Source of the DNA: an uncultured Roseovarius sp.
GTDB lineage: Bacteria; Pseudomonadota; Alphaproteobacteria; Rhodobacterales; Rhodobacteraceae
Assembly: GCA_947503145.1 (NCBI GenBank)
Contig: CANNCP010000009.1
Coordinates: 1-64,000 of the forward strand
DNA: 64,000 bases
Reading direction: 5' to 3'
Part shown: one piece after another, positions 8,202 to 17,950 of the stretch
Layout of the letters: each line of letters begins with the position of its first letter
How positions within the stretch are numbered: position 1 is the stretch's first letter
Position numbers and translations under genes: made by a program
The notes under the pieces: generated by a model
Database searches by the model: none
What the model was told of the DNA's origin: nothing
Seen by the model: only the letters and a program-made list of their open reading frames with translations

Positions 8202-9172
8202 ACCATGACCTCTGTTGGTTTGCCTGCGTTGCTGCGTCTGGAACGCAACCGGCGTGCCAAAAGGTCCATCGCGGCCATGCGCACGGCCACTCCCATCTCT
8301 ACCTGCTCCTGAATCACGCTGCGGTTGATGTCGTCCGCCAGCTCTCCGTCGATCTCGACGCCGCGATTCATCGGGCCGGGGTGCATCACGATGGCGTCAT
8401 CCCTGGCATGGGCCAGCTTCTCCGCATCGAGGCCGTAGCGGTGATAATACTCGCGCTCGGACGGGATGAACCCGCCATCCATCCGCTCGCGCTGAAGTCG
8501 CAGCATCATCACCACATCGACCCCGTCGAGGCCGCGCGCCATGTCATCATAGACTTCGACGCCGAATTCGGCGATGCGGCTGGGCATCAATGTGGGCGGA
8601 CCGATGAGGCGGATGCGGTTCTCCATCTTGCCCAGAAGCAGGATGTTCGAGCGTGCCACGCGGCTATGGGCGATATCGCCGCAGATCGCGATGTTCAGGC
8701 GGTGCAGCCGTCCCTTGGCGCGCCGGATGGTCAGCGCGTCAAGCAGTGCCTGGGTCGGATGTTCGTGCCGCCCGTCGCCTGCGTTCAGCACCGCGCAGTT
8801 GACCTTTTGCGCCAGCAGATCGACGGCACCGGACTGAGGATGCCGTACCACCAGCAGATCGGGGTGCATCGCATTCAGCGTCATCGCCGTGTCGATCAGC
8901 GTCTCGCCCTTCTTGATGCTGCTGGCCTGCATTGCCATGCTCATTACATCCGCACCCAGCCGCTTTCCGGCGATTTCGAAGCTGGCCTGCGTGCGCGTGG
9001 AATTCTCGAAGAACATGTTGATCTGGGTGAGGCCGGCCAGCGCATCGGTGTGCTTCACGTCGCGGCGGTTCAGCGCGGCATATTGATCGGCCAGATCCAG
9101 GAGCGTCGTGATGTCACTGGGGGCCAGTGGCTCGATTCCCAGAAGATGATCATGGTTGAACGACACGGGCAC
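8198..9172 (-). CDS. pyrB: Aspartate carbamoyltransferase catalytic chain
   Basis: PyrB condenses carbamoyl phosphate with L-aspartate in the second step of UMP synthesis. The 324 aa protein shows the carbamoyl-phosphate motif FENSTRT at 55-61, the [15 protein letters not shown] loop, [13 protein letters not shown] and the aspartate-side [10 protein letters not shown]. The start is GTG at 9172 behind GGAAGGA. No pyrI regulatory chain is present, which with the inactive dihydroorotase downstream suggests the PyrB-PyrX type assembly. It is the first gene of a minus-strand operon of at least five coupled genes ending in plsY. Confidence 0.95.
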   Translation of the reverse strand: MPVSFNHDHLLGIEPLAPSDITTLLDLADQYAALNRRDVKHTDALAGLTQINMFFENSTRTQASFEIAGKRLGADVMSMAMQASSIKKGETLIDTAMTLNAMHPDLLVVRHPQSGAVDLLAQKVNCAVLNAGDGRHEHPTQALLDALTIRRAKGRLHRLNIAICGDIAHSRVARSNILLLGKMENRIRLIGPPTLMPSRIAEFGVEVYDDMARGLDGVDVVMMLRLQRERMDGGFIPSEREYYHRYGLDAEKLAHARDDAIVMHPGPMNRGVEIDGELADDINRSVIQEQVEMGVAVRMAAMDLLARRLRSRRSNAGKPTEVMV

Positions 9173-9264
9173 GGGTTCCTTCCGGGGCTGACGCGGTGGA
9201 TTATCGCATCATGCGCGGGGCGGATCAATGCGCAAGCGTTGCGGTGGGGGCAAGCGGGACATTT

Positions 9265-9288
9265 GAGTATTTGAAGAAAAATGAAAGG
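9265..9288 (+). repeat. Short intergenic motif GAGTATTT...AAAATGAAAG (copy 1)
   Basis: GAGTATTTGAAGAAAAATGA resembles the tails at 18611-18633 and 60627-60650. Here it has no GC hairpin and sits between the divergent pyrB and UDG genes, so it may contribute to a promoter region rather than a terminator. Confidence 0.45.
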
Positions 9289-9335
9289 TATGCGTTGCCG
9301 CTTTTACCTGCCCGCGCGGCGGGGTAGCTTGGGGC

Positions 9336-10133
9336 ATGGATTCGGCAATGGACTTTCATGCGGCGCGCGCCGCCCTGCAATGGCAGGTCGAGCTGGGTGC
9401 GGACGAGGCATTGTGCGACGCGCCGATCAATCGCTACGAGTTGCCCGACACCGCGCCGGGCAAACCTGTCGGCGTGGCCCCGGTGGTCAAGGTACAGCCT
9501 GTGGCGGCACCTGTGCCGGAGGACGTCGATCCGGTGGCTGATGCGCGACGCATGGCGCAGGCGGCGGGCGATCTGGACGGGTTGCGGGCGGCGATGGCGG
9601 CCTATCAGCATTGCGAGTTGAAGCGCGGCGCGCGCAATCTGGTCTTTGCCGATGGTCAGCGCGGTGCGCGGCTGATGGTGATCGGCGAGGCGCCGGGGCG
9701 GGAAGAGGACCGCGAGGGCCGCCCCTTTGTCGGGCGGGCCGGGCAGCTTCTGGACAGGATGCTGGATGCGATCGGTATGGCGCGTGATGCCGAGGCAGCA
9801 GAGAGGGCGGTCTACATCGCCAACGTACTGCCCTGGCGCCCGCCGCAGAACCGCGAGCCTACGCCGGAGGAAATCGCGATGATGGTGCCGTTCATGCAGC
9901 GTCACGTGGAGCTGGTCGCGCCTGACCTGCTGATCCTGGTGGGCAATATCAGCTGCTTTGCGGGCTTTGGCAAACGCGGGATCACCCGTTTGCGCGGGCG
10001 CTGGGCCGAGGCCTATGGACGGCCGGCCATGCCGCTTTATCATCCTGCCTATCTGTTGCAGCAGCCGCAGATGAAGCGCGAGGCCTGGGCCGATTTGTTG
10101 CAGGTGCAGGCGCGCCTGCGGGAGGTATCATGA
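9336..10133 (+). CDS. Uracil-DNA glycosylase superfamily protein (family 4-like, without Fe-S cysteines)
   Basis: A 265 aa protein with the UDG motif 1 GEAPG (118-121) followed by EEDREGRPFVGRAGQLL, the NVLPWRPPQNREPTPEE segment and the late HPAYLLQQP motif. It should remove uracil from DNA. In family 4 enzymes four cysteines hold a [4Fe-4S] cluster; here the expected positions are Tyr90, Cys93, Trp167 and about Met183, so three are absent. The first 80 residues are a Pro/Ala/Val-rich extension. It opens a plus-strand operon with the phosphoesterase (ATGA overlap), LysE and MoaB. Confidence 0.82.
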   Translation: MDSAMDFHAARAALQWQVELGADEALCDAPINRYELPDTAPGKPVGVAPVVKVQPVAAPVPEDVDPVADARRMAQAAGDLDGLRAAMAAYQHCELKRGARNLVFADGQRGARLMVIGEAPGREEDREGRPFVGRAGQLLDRMLDAIGMARDAEAAERAVYIANVLPWRPPQNREPTPEEIAMMVPFMQRHVELVAPDLLILVGNISCFAGFGKRGITRLRGRWAEAYGRPAMPLYHPAYLLQQPQMKREAWADLLQVQARLREVS

Positions 10134-10729
10134 AAATCCTGGCATTTTCCGACCTGCACCATTCGCAGGCCCGCGCCGACGATCTGGTGGCTGCCAGCCG
10201 ACGTGCCGACCTGGTGATCGGGGCAGGTGATTTCTGCAACACACGTCAGGATCTGGCGGGTGCCATGGCGCTGCTTGACGGGATCAAGGCGCCGATGATG
10301 CTGGTCCCCGGCAATGCCGAGAGCATCGAGGAGTTGCGCGCCGCAGCTCCGCGCGGGGCCACCGTCCTGCATGGCAGCGAAATTCAGCTGGGCGGTCTGC
10401 GCCTCTTTGGGTTGGGCTACGGCGTGCCTGAAACGCCCTTTGGCAGTTGGTCATGCGATCTGAGCGAAGCCGAGGCGGCCCGTATGCTGGCTGGCTGTTG
10501 CCGCGCCGATATCCTGATCCTGCATTCGCCGCCCAAGGGGATCGCAGACCGGACGTCGCTCGGGCAGTCGGTTGGCTCCGAGGCGATCCATGCGGCGATC
10601 GAGCGTATCCAGCCACAACTGGCGGTTTGCGGCCATATCCACGACAGCTGGGGCGAGAGCGGCCAGATCGGGCGGTGCAAGGTGCATAACCTCGGCCCCC
10701 GGCCCAACTGGTTCGAGATAGACGCATGA
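10130..10729 (+). CDS. Metallophosphoesterase (calcineurin-like)
   Basis: The 199 aa protein carries the metallophosphoesterase motifs in order: FSDLHHS (D-x-H, 7-12), GAGDF, PGNAES (the GN[HD]-type motif, here GNA), LHSPPKG and CGHIHDSWGE (GHxH). Two metal ions would be held by the Asp/His/Asn set, giving a phosphodiesterase or phosphatase of unknown substrate. It overlaps the UDG gene by four bases and the LysE gene by four bases, so the three are co-translated. Confidence 0.85.
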   Translation: MKILAFSDLHHSQARADDLVAASRRADLVIGAGDFCNTRQDLAGAMALLDGIKAPMMLVPGNAESIEELRAAAPRGATVLHGSEIQLGGLRLFGLGYGVPETPFGSWSCDLSEAEAARMLAGCCRADILILHSPPKGIADRTSLGQSVGSEAIHAAIERIQPQLAVCGHIHDSWGESGQIGRCKVHNLGPRPNWFEIDA

Positions 10730-11346
10730 TCGATCCGCTGACCCTTTTGGCCTTCGCGCCGGCGGCGCTGGCGCTGAACCTGACGCCGGGGGCGGATATG
10801 ATGTTCTGCCTCGGGCAGGGGCTGCGTGCCGGTGGGCGGCCTGCGGTGGCGGCCAGTGCCGGTATCGCGATGGGCGGTCTGGTGCATGTGATGGTCGCGG
10901 GGCTGGGCCTCGGGGCGGTGATTCAGCAGGCGCCCTGGGCGCTAGACCTGATCCGTTGGGTCGGCGTGGCCTATCTGTTGTGGCTCGCCTGGCGGGCGCT
11001 GTGTATCCATCTGCCGCAACGTACCGATCTGCCGATCCGTACCAGTCGCGCATTTCGCGATGGGCTTATTGTCAACCTCACCAACCCCAAGGTGATCCTC
11101 TTCGTGCTTGCTTTCGTGCCGCAATTCGTCGACCCGGCGGCGGGCAGTATCCTGGGCCAGTTCCTGATCTATGGCGCGGTACTGGCCATCGGCGGGTTTT
11201 TCATCAACAGTGCGGTCGGGGTCTTTGCGGGCGGACTGGGCCGCCGCATGACCGCCGCGCCACGACTGGCGCGCGGGCTGGGTTATGTCACCGCCGCGAT
11301 CTTTACCGGGCTGGCGCTGCGCCTGGCCCTGATGCAGAGGGCCTGA
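10726..11346 (+). CDS. LysE/RhtB family amino-acid exporter
   Basis: A 206 aa inner-membrane protein with five to six hydrophobic helices and the family signatures LNLTPGADMMFCLGQGLRAG near 18-37 and NLTNPKVILFVLAFVPQF near 105-122. It exports amino acids or related compounds; the substrate cannot be read from sequence. The ATGA overlap with the phosphoesterase and a 3-base gap to moaB place it in the same operon. Confidence 0.92.
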   Translation: MIDPLTLLAFAPAALALNLTPGADMMFCLGQGLRAGGRPAVAASAGIAMGGLVHVMVAGLGLGAVIQQAPWALDLIRWVGVAYLLWLAWRALCIHLPQRTDLPIRTSRAFRDGLIVNLTNPKVILFVLAFVPQFVDPAAGSILGQFLIYGAVLAIGGFFINSAVGVFAGGLGRRMTAAPRLARGLGYVTAAIFTGLALRLALMQRA

Positions 11347-11349
11347 GCC

Positions 11350-11892
11350 ATGAGCCGTATTGACGAGACCAAGGAATTCATCCCGGTGCGCATCGCTGTG
11401 CTGACTGTCAGCGACACGCGCACGCCCGCCGAGGACCGTTCAGGTGACACGCTGGCGGGCCGGATTGAGGCGGCCGGGCACACGCTGGCCGCGCGCGGTA
11501 TCGTGGTCGACGACCGCGCCAGGATTGCCGACCAGCTGCGGGCATGGATCGCAGATGACGGGATCGACGTGATCGTCTCGACCGGTGGCACCGGTCTTAC
11601 GGGGCGCGATGTCAGCGTCGAGGCGCACCGTGACGTCTATGAAAAGGAAATCGACGCTTTCGGCACTGTCTTTACCATTGTCTCGATGAAAAAGATTGGC
11701 ACCAGCGCCGTGCAATCGCGTGCCACGGCAGGGGTTGCGGGGGGGACTTACATGTTTGCGCTGCCCGGTAGTCCGGGTGCGTGCCGCGATGCCTGGGATG
11801 AAATCCTCGAGGCGCAGCTCGATTATCGCCATCTGCCCTGCAATTTTGTCGAGATCATGCCGCGCCTGGCCGAACACCAGCGCCGCAAGTAG
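11350..11892 (+). CDS. moaB: Molybdenum cofactor biosynthesis protein MoaB
   Basis: The 180 aa protein belongs to the MoaB/MogA family, which adenylates or binds molybdopterin during cofactor synthesis. Family motifs are VLTVSDTRTP near the start, the STGGTGLTGRD molybdopterin-binding loop around residues 77-87, and FALPGSPGACRDAWDE. It is the last gene of the UDG-phosphoesterase-LysE-MoaB operon. The Mo link also recalls the MoeB-like gene at 24630, though they are far apart. Confidence 0.92.
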   Translation: MSRIDETKEFIPVRIAVLTVSDTRTPAEDRSGDTLAGRIEAAGHTLAARGIVVDDRARIADQLRAWIADDGIDVIVSTGGTGLTGRDVSVEAHRDVYEKEIDAFGTVFTIVSMKKIGTSAVQSRATAGVAGGTYMFALPGSPGACRDAWDEILEAQLDYRHLPCNFVEIMPRLAEHQRRK

Positions 11893-11993
11893 CGCAGCAG
11901 TACCATACCGTCTGTTTGCTTGGCATTTTCGTATGTGAGCTTACATTAGCCCAGTACGCCCGCGCGGGGTACTTGGGTAAGGTTTGATCGGCT

Positions 11994-13454
11994 ATGCGGT
12001 TTCTGCGTCAGAGTCTGACGGGTCTCTTTCTTGTGTCGCTGACACTGGGGCTGCTCAGCTATGCGGGCTATATGGTCTATTCCGCAGTCGAGGAACGGCT
12101 GGCCAAGGAGCCCAGGGTGGCCGAGCGCCGCGAGCGGGTCTTTGCGGTCAACGTCATCACCGCCACACCGCAGCAGATCACGCCTGAACTCACCACCTTT
12201 GGCGAGGTGCAGAGCCGCCGGTCACTCGAAATTCGCGCCAAGGCGGGCGGCACACTGGTCGAACTGGCCGATACGTTCGAGGAGGGCGGGCAGGTGCGCG
12301 AGGGTCAGCTTTTGGCCCGGATTGATCCCGCCGACAGCCAGTCGGCGCTGGACCGCGCAGCCAGCGATGTGCGTGATGCACGCGCCGAAACCCGCGATGC
12401 GCAGCGCTCGCTGGCATTGGCCGAGGATGAACTGGACGCCGCCAGGGCGCAGGCCGAACTACAGGGCCGCGCCTTCAAGCGTCAGCAGGATCTCGAAGCG
12501 CGCGGCGTCGGCACCGCGGCTGCGGTCGAGGTGGCCGAATTGGCTGCCGCGCAGGCGCGTGCCACCGTTCTGGCCCGCCGTCAGGCGCTGGCCAGTGCCA
12601 CAGCCCGCGTGGATCAGGCCGCGACCCGGCTGGACCGGGCCATCATCGACCAGAACGAGGCGCAGCGCAGGCTGGACGACACGGAGATTGTCGCGGAATT
12701 TTCCGGCAGCCTCAGCGAGGTGAGCGTGGTCAAGGGCGGGCTGGTATCCGCGAACGAGCAGCTTGCGCAGTTGATTGATCCGGCAGCCCTCGAAGTGGCG
12801 TTTCGTGTGTCCACCCCGCAATTCGCACGTCTGCTGGACCCGCAGGGCATGCTCTTGTCGGCACCGGTACAGGTGACGCTGGAGGCGTTCGGCGTGGACC
12901 TGCAGGCAACCGGGACCGTGACCCGCGCCAGTGCTGCGGTGGGTGAAGGGCAGACCGGGCGGCTGGTCTTTGCCCGGTTGGATGCGGCGCAGGGTCTCAA
13001 GCCCGGTGATTTCGTGATCGTGCGCATCAACGAGCCGCCGTTGGACAATGTCGTGCGTCTGCCTGCCGCAGCACTTGGGGCGGATGGTTCGGTACTGACG
13101 TTATCTGAAGATGACCGGCTGGAGCCCGTCAGTGTGACACTCCTGCGCAGGCAGGGCGACGCTATACTGGTGCGCAGCCCCGCGCTGGCCGGGCGCGAGG
13201 TGATAACCCAACGCTCGCCGCTGCTGGGGGCCGGGATCAAGGTCCGTCCGCTGCGCCCTGCGGATGGGGTGGAACCCGCCGAAGTGCCGCAGATGCTGGA
13301 ACTGAGCGCCGACCGCCGTGCCCGCCTGATCGCCTATGTGGAGGGCAACATCGAAATGCCCGAAGACGTCAGAACCCGCCTGCTGGCCGAATTGGAGCAG
13401 GACCGCGTGTCTGCCCGCGTTGTGCAGCGGCTGGAAAACCGCATGGGAGGGTAG
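11994..13454 (+). CDS. RND efflux periplasmic adaptor (HlyD/MFP family)
   Basis: The 486 aa membrane-fusion protein has one N-terminal membrane helix (about 8-30). A lipoyl-like half (LEIRAKAGGTLVELADTFEEGGQV...LLARIDP) is followed by a long Ala/Arg/Glu-rich coiled coil (about 115-215), the second lipoyl half, and a beta-barrel domain (KPGDFVIVRINEP). It bridges the inner-membrane pump encoded just downstream to an outer-membrane channel; no channel gene is present here, so it probably borrows a TolC-type protein. A 92-base gap separates it from the pump gene. Confidence 0.9.
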   Translation: MRFLRQSLTGLFLVSLTLGLLSYAGYMVYSAVEERLAKEPRVAERRERVFAVNVITATPQQITPELTTFGEVQSRRSLEIRAKAGGTLVELADTFEEGGQVREGQLLARIDPADSQSALDRAASDVRDARAETRDAQRSLALAEDELDAARAQAELQGRAFKRQQDLEARGVGTAAAVEVAELAAAQARATVLARRQALASATARVDQAATRLDRAIIDQNEAQRRLDDTEIVAEFSGSLSEVSVVKGGLVSANEQLAQLIDPAALEVAFRVSTPQFARLLDPQGMLLSAPVQVTLEAFGVDLQATGTVTRASAAVGEGQTGRLVFARLDAAQGLKPGDFVIVRINEPPLDNVVRLPAAALGADGSVLTLSEDDRLEPVSVTLLRRQGDAILVRSPALAGREVITQRSPLLGAGIKVRPLRPADGVEPAEVPQMLELSADRRARLIAYVEGNIEMPEDVRTRLLAELEQDRVSARVVQRLENRMGG

Positions 13455-13545
13455 CGGTGTTCCGGTGTTCAGAGTGCATCGGGTGCGCGCGGTCCGGCGA
13501 TCGCATGGCCGCCCAAGGGGGCCTTGAGGCCGCGCGGTTGCCCTC

Positions 13546-16500
13546 ATGACCCGCGCACTCCCGACTGCCGCGGACGGCCTTCTGTCGTATTTCACACGTC
13601 ACCGCACTGCGGCCAACCTGCTGCTGGTGGTGATGATCGTGCTCGGCATCGCTGCCGGGCCACGCATGCGCGCGCAGTTTCTGCCCGATGTGATCATCGA
13701 CACGGTCTCGGTCTCGGTCATATGGAATGGTGCGGGGGCCGAGGATATCGACGCGGCCATCGTGCAGGTGCTCGAACCGGTGCTGCTGGCCGTCGAAGGC
13801 GTCGAGAGCAGTAAATCAAGCAGCCGTGAAAACGCAGCCAGCATCGCGCTCGACTTTGAGCCGGGCTGGGACATGGGGCGTGCGACAGACGATGTGCAGG
13901 CCGCCATTGATGCGGTCACGACCCTGCCCGAAGAGGCCGAAGAACCCAAGGTTCGGCGCGGCGCATGGCGCGACCGGGTGACGGATGTGGTGCTGACCGG
14001 TCCCGTCGGCACGCAGCAGCTGGGTCTGTTCGCGGACGAGATGGTGACGCGCCTCTTTGCCGCCGGCGTGACCCGCACCACTGTGCGCGGGGTCGCCGCC
14101 CCCGAGACGATCATCGAGGTGCCCAGTGTCGCGCTCATGGCTCACGACATCACCATGGCCGAGATCGCCGCCGTCATCCGCGCCGAGGTGGATGCCGACC
14201 CTGCGGGCGATGTGGAGGGGGCCAATACCCGCGTGCGCACCGGCATCGAGAAACGCGACCCTGACCAGATCGCGGCAATCATACTGCGGGTGAATCCCGA
14301 CCGGTCCAAGCTGACGGTGGGCGATGTGGCGACCGTCCGTGTCGAAGGAATCGCGCGTGAACGCGGCTATTTCGTGGGCGAGAACCCGGCCATGTCGATC
14401 CGCATCGACCGCTCAGCGAGCGGCGACGCGTTAGGCATCCAGAAAACCGTGGAACGTGTCGCGCAGGAGATGGCCGAAACCCTGCCCGAGGGTGTCTCGG
14501 TCGATCTTATCCGCACGCGCTCTGAAATGATATCGGCACGACTCAACCTGTTGCTGAAGAACGGTGCGACCGGCCTCTTGTTGGTGGTTGCTCTGCTCTT
14601 TCTCTTTCTTAACGCGCGGATCGCATTCTGGGTGGCGGCGGGCATTCCGGTGGCGATGCTGGCGGCCGTGGCGCTGATGTATGCGGCGGGGCTGACGTTC
14701 AACATGATTTCGCTCTTTGCGCTGATCATCACGCTGGGGATCGTGGTGGATGACGCCATCGTGGTGGGCGAGCATGCGGACGCCCGCACGCGCAAGCTGG
14801 GCGAAGGCCCGGTAGAGGCCTCCGAGAACGCCGCCCGGCGCATGGCGCTACCGGTTTTTTCGGCGACGCTGACGACGCTGATCGCATTTTTTGGCCTTAC
14901 CTTTATCAGCGGCCGGTTCGGCGATCTGATTGCCGATATTCCGTTTACCGTGATTGTCGTGCTGACGGCTTCGCTGGTTGAATGCTTCCTGATCCTGCCG
15001 CACCACATGAGCCACGCCTTGGTACATACGGTCAGGGAGCACTGGTACGATGCGCCCTCGCGGGTGGTTAATCGCGGCTTTGTCTGGGCGCGCGATACGC
15101 TCTTTCGCCCGTTGATGGCGGGCGTGATCTGGGCGCGTTACCCGGTCCTTGCCGGGGCTATTCTGGTGTTGGCCTCGCAGGTCACGCTCTTTGTATCGGG
15201 TGACGTTACATGGCGGTTCTTCAACGCGCCGGAACGTGGCAGCGTGACGGGCAATTTCGCGATGGCGCCGGGTGCCACGCGCGCCGATTCGCTTGAGATG
15301 ATGCACGAGATGCAACGCGCCACGGCCGAGCTGGGCGCCGAGTACGAAGTGACCTATGGGCGTAATCCGATCACCTATGTCATTGCCGAAATCGGCGGCA
15401 ACGCAGGCTATGGCATGGCCGGGACCGAAACCAAGGAACCCGACCAGCTGGGCGGGATCTCGATCGAGTTGATAGATGCCGATCTGCGTCCCTACTCCAG
15501 CTTTGCCTTTGTCGCGGCCTTGCAGGATCGCGTGGTGCATCACCCGCTGGCCGAAACCGTCAGCTTTCGGGGCGGGCGGTCCGGTCCGGGGGGTGATGCG
15601 CTGGATGTGCAGTTCTACGGGGCCAGTGCCGAGGTGCTGAAAACCGCGTCAGAGGCGCTAAAGGCCGCCTTGCTGCGCTACCCGGAGGTGTCGGGCGTCG
15701 AGGACAATCTGACCTATGACAAGGAAGAACTGATCCTGGATCTGACCCCGCAAGGGGCGGCGCTGGGCTTTGACATCGACGGGCTGGGAAGGGTGCTGCG
15801 TGCCCGGCTGGGTGGGATCGAGGCGGCGACCTATCCTGTCGGCCCGCGCAGCGCCGAAATCCGCGTCGAGCTGCCGACCGGCGAACTGACCGCCGATTTC
15901 CTGGAGCGCATGCAGTTGCGCACACCGGCGGGGCAGTACGTTCCGTTGGCCGACATCGTCTCGGTAGAGCGCCGCAACGGGTTTTCCACTGTGCGGCGCG
16001 AAAACGGCATCCGCCTGATCAGCGTGACGGGCGATATCTCCGAGGACGATCCGGCCCGCGCCCAGGAGATCATGACAGCCCTGCAACAGACCGTCCTGCC
16101 GCGCATCTCCAGCGAGCAACAGGTAGAGTGGCGCATGTCGGGCCTGAGCGAGCAGGAGGACGAGTTCATGGCTGACGCGAGGCTGGGCCTGATGCTGACG
16201 CTGACGGGCATCTACCTGGTGCTCGCTTGGGTCTTTTCCAGCTGGACCCGGCCCATCGTGGTGATGGCCATCATTCCCTTCGGCCTTGTCGGTACGATTT
16301 ACGGTCATGCCCAGTGGGGCGTGCCGCTGAGTATGTTCACGGTTGTGGGCCTGCTGGGCATGACGGGCATCATCATCAACGATGCCATCGTGCTGGTCAC
16401 GACGATCGACGAATACGCGCAGAATCGCGGCCTGATCCCGTCGATCATCGACGGGGCAGCGGACCGGCTGCGGCCTGTGATGCTGACCACGCTGACGACT

Positions 16501-16950
16501 GTGGTGGGCCTTGCACCGCTGCTCTTCGAGCGGTCGCAGCAGGCGCAGTTCCTGCTGCCGACGGTGATCACGCTGGTCTACGGCTTGGCCTTCGGCATGG
16601 TGATCGTGCTGCTGGTGGTGCCGGCTCTTATGGCGGTGCAGAACGACCTGGGGCGCCAGACCCAGGCGCTGCGCAGGGGCCTGCGCATGCGCCACACGCC
16701 TACCCGGCTGGGGCTAAGCGCCGGGCTGGGCGCGGTGCTGCTTTGGCTGGGGGCGACGATGGGCGCGGTGATCTGGGCGGGCAGCCTGCCAGCGCCGCTG
16801 CTCGACCTGCTGCCACTGCTGGGCGAAATGGCCCCGCTCGGCGCGGCGCTGCTGGCGTTCGTCGGGGGGGCGGCGGTGCTGGTTCTGGGACTTTACGTGA
16901 TCATGGCCATAGTGCAGGGCCTGTGGCGTCAGCCTGCCGGGCAGCCCTGA
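13546..16950 (+). CDS. RND-family efflux pump (AcrB/MdtC-like)
   Basis: The 1134 aa inner-membrane transporter has the standard two-repeat RND plan: helix 1 (LLLVVMIVLGIAAG), a first periplasmic loop, helices 2-6 with the proton-relay segment GIVVDDAIVVGEH, a second periplasmic loop and helices 8-12 with GMTGIIINDAIVLVTTIDE. It is about 90 residues longer than typical AcrB, the extra part being three hydrophobic segments at the C-terminus (about 1045-1130). Proton-driven export of drugs or lipids is expected; the cargo is unknown. Its last 22 bases overlap the convergent gene at 16929. Confidence 0.93.
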   Translation: MTRALPTAADGLLSYFTRHRTAANLLLVVMIVLGIAAGPRMRAQFLPDVIIDTVSVSVIWNGAGAEDIDAAIVQVLEPVLLAVEGVESSKSSSRENAASIALDFEPGWDMGRATDDVQAAIDAVTTLPEEAEEPKVRRGAWRDRVTDVVLTGPVGTQQLGLFADEMVTRLFAAGVTRTTVRGVAAPETIIEVPSVALMAHDITMAEIAAVIRAEVDADPAGDVEGANTRVRTGIEKRDPDQIAAIILRVNPDRSKLTVGDVATVRVEGIARERGYFVGENPAMSIRIDRSASGDALGIQKTVERVAQEMAETLPEGVSVDLIRTRSEMISARLNLLLKNGATGLLLVVALLFLFLNARIAFWVAAGIPVAMLAAVALMYAAGLTFNMISLFALIITLGIVVDDAIVVGEHADARTRKLGEGPVEASENAARRMALPVFSATLTTLIAFFGLTFISGRFGDLIADIPFTVIVVLTASLVECFLILPHHMSHALVHTVREHWYDAPSRVVNRGFVWARDTLFRPLMAGVIWARYPVLAGAILVLASQVTLFVSGDVTWRFFNAPERGSVTGNFAMAPGATRADSLEMMHEMQRATAELGAEYEVTYGRNPITYVIAEIGGNAGYGMAGTETKEPDQLGGISIELIDADLRPYSSFAFVAALQDRVVHHPLAETVSFRGGRSGPGGDALDVQFYGASAEVLKTASEALKAALLRYPEVSGVEDNLTYDKEELILDLTPQGAALGFDIDGLGRVLRARLGGIEAATYPVGPRSAEIRVELPTGELTADFLERMQLRTPAGQYVPLADIVSVERRNGFSTVRRENGIRLISVTGDISEDDPARAQEIMTALQQTVLPRISSEQQVEWRMSGLSEQEDEFMADARLGLMLTLTGIYLVLAWVFSSWTRPIVVMAIIPFGLVGTIYGHAQWGVPLSMFTVVGLLGMTGIIINDAIVLVTTIDEYAQNRGLIPSIIDGAADRLRPVMLTTLTTVVGLAPLLFERSQQAQFLLPTVITLVYGLAFGMVIVLLVVPALMAVQNDLGRQTQALRRGLRMRHTPTRLGLSAGLGAVLLWLGATMGAVIWAGSLPAPLLDLLPLLGEMAPLGAALLAFVGGAAVLVLGLYVIMAIVQGLWRQPAGQP

Positions 16951-17765
16951 ATATCCACTGCGTAGGATTTACCCAGAACGGTGATGCGCAACGCAGAGCG
17001 GTTGACCGCGAAACTGCGCCCCTCCACATGTTCCAGTCGCGTCTCGGCGGTCAGCGTCCCACCCTTGCGCGTCGTTTTGGCGGGGGCCACCCAGACCTGC
17101 GGGTTATCGGTCTCGATCACCGCCACTTCCGGGCCGCCCGCGCTGGGCATGCGGATATCGGCCCGCAAGGCCAGACCGTGGGCGTGCGGCGACAGGGTGC
17201 AGCGCACGCCGCTGACCCGCGCCTCGGCCGCGCTGTAAGGCTGATCGGCGAGGGCGGCGGCAATACTCGGATCACGCTTTTGCGCGCCTTTGGGCAGTGC
17301 GGCAGAGATGTTCAGATTTACCGGGATGCAGATATCCTCGCACACCCCGAGATTGAGCACACCCTGCAATCGGATGTCACGCCCGGCACGTTTCGGCAGC
17401 ACCTTCAGCGGCAGCACGACCCGGTCTGTGTAGCCGATTGTCGTCATTCCGCCCTGCAAGAGCGACCTGGGCGTGGGCCAGCTGATTTCGACGCCGGACA
17501 GATTGTCCGAGCCGCGCCAGTCAAAGCTGGGTGGAATGCCCAGATCGCCGGGCGCGCGCCAATAGGTTTTCCAGCCCGGCTTCAGCGTGATTTCGAGCGC
17601 GGCCATGTGGGTGCCGTCAGCCATGCGCCAGCCTGGTAGAACACGGGCCTGCAGCACCTCGTCGACCGGTCCTGCGGCGGCAGCGGGCAGGAGAGAGGCC
17701 AAAAGGGCGACACAGGCGAGGAAAGGATGGAAAATGCGCTGAATCATCTCTCTGACATGGGGCAT
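16929..17765 (-). CDS. DsbD alpha-domain-like secreted thiol protein
   Basis: The 278 aa protein has a signal peptide (IFHPFLACVALLASLLPAAAA) and a periplasmic domain with LKPGWKTYWRAPGDLGIPP and the two-Cys segment LGVCEDICIPV, which match the N-terminal domain of DsbD. The membrane and thioredoxin-like domains of full DsbD are absent, so it probably hands electrons between periplasmic thiols as a stand-alone domain. The start at 17765 or the Met six codons later (17747) are both possible; neither has a strong ribosome site. It overlaps the RND gene tail to tail. Confidence 0.8.
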   Translation of the reverse strand: MPHVREMIQRIFHPFLACVALLASLLPAAAAGPVDEVLQARVLPGWRMADGTHMAALEITLKPGWKTYWRAPGDLGIPPSFDWRGSDNLSGVEISWPTPRSLLQGGMTTIGYTDRVVLPLKVLPKRAGRDIRLQGVLNLGVCEDICIPVNLNISAALPKGAQKRDPSIAAALADQPYSAAEARVSGVRCTLSPHAHGLALRADIRMPSAGGPEVAVIETDNPQVWVAPAKTTRKGGTLTAETRLEHVEGRSFAVNRSALRITVLGKSYAVDIQGCPAG

Positions 17766-17950
17766 CCGCCGCGCAAAGCCAACTCACTTTCCGGCGACGG
17801 GCCTGCAACATTCCGTGCGCGGCCTGACAGCGCGTCATATCGCGCATGCGAAGGGCGGTGCTTGTCATGCCCGGGCTGCTACCCCATTGTCGGGATATGG
17901 CCGCAGACCCGGTGGCAGAGAAAACAGAGCCGCAAAAAAGAGGAGACGAC

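Noticed and set aside
8114..9274. 386-codon plus-strand open frame opposite pyrB
   Set aside because: The opposite strand encodes full PyrB motifs; this frame is a shadow.
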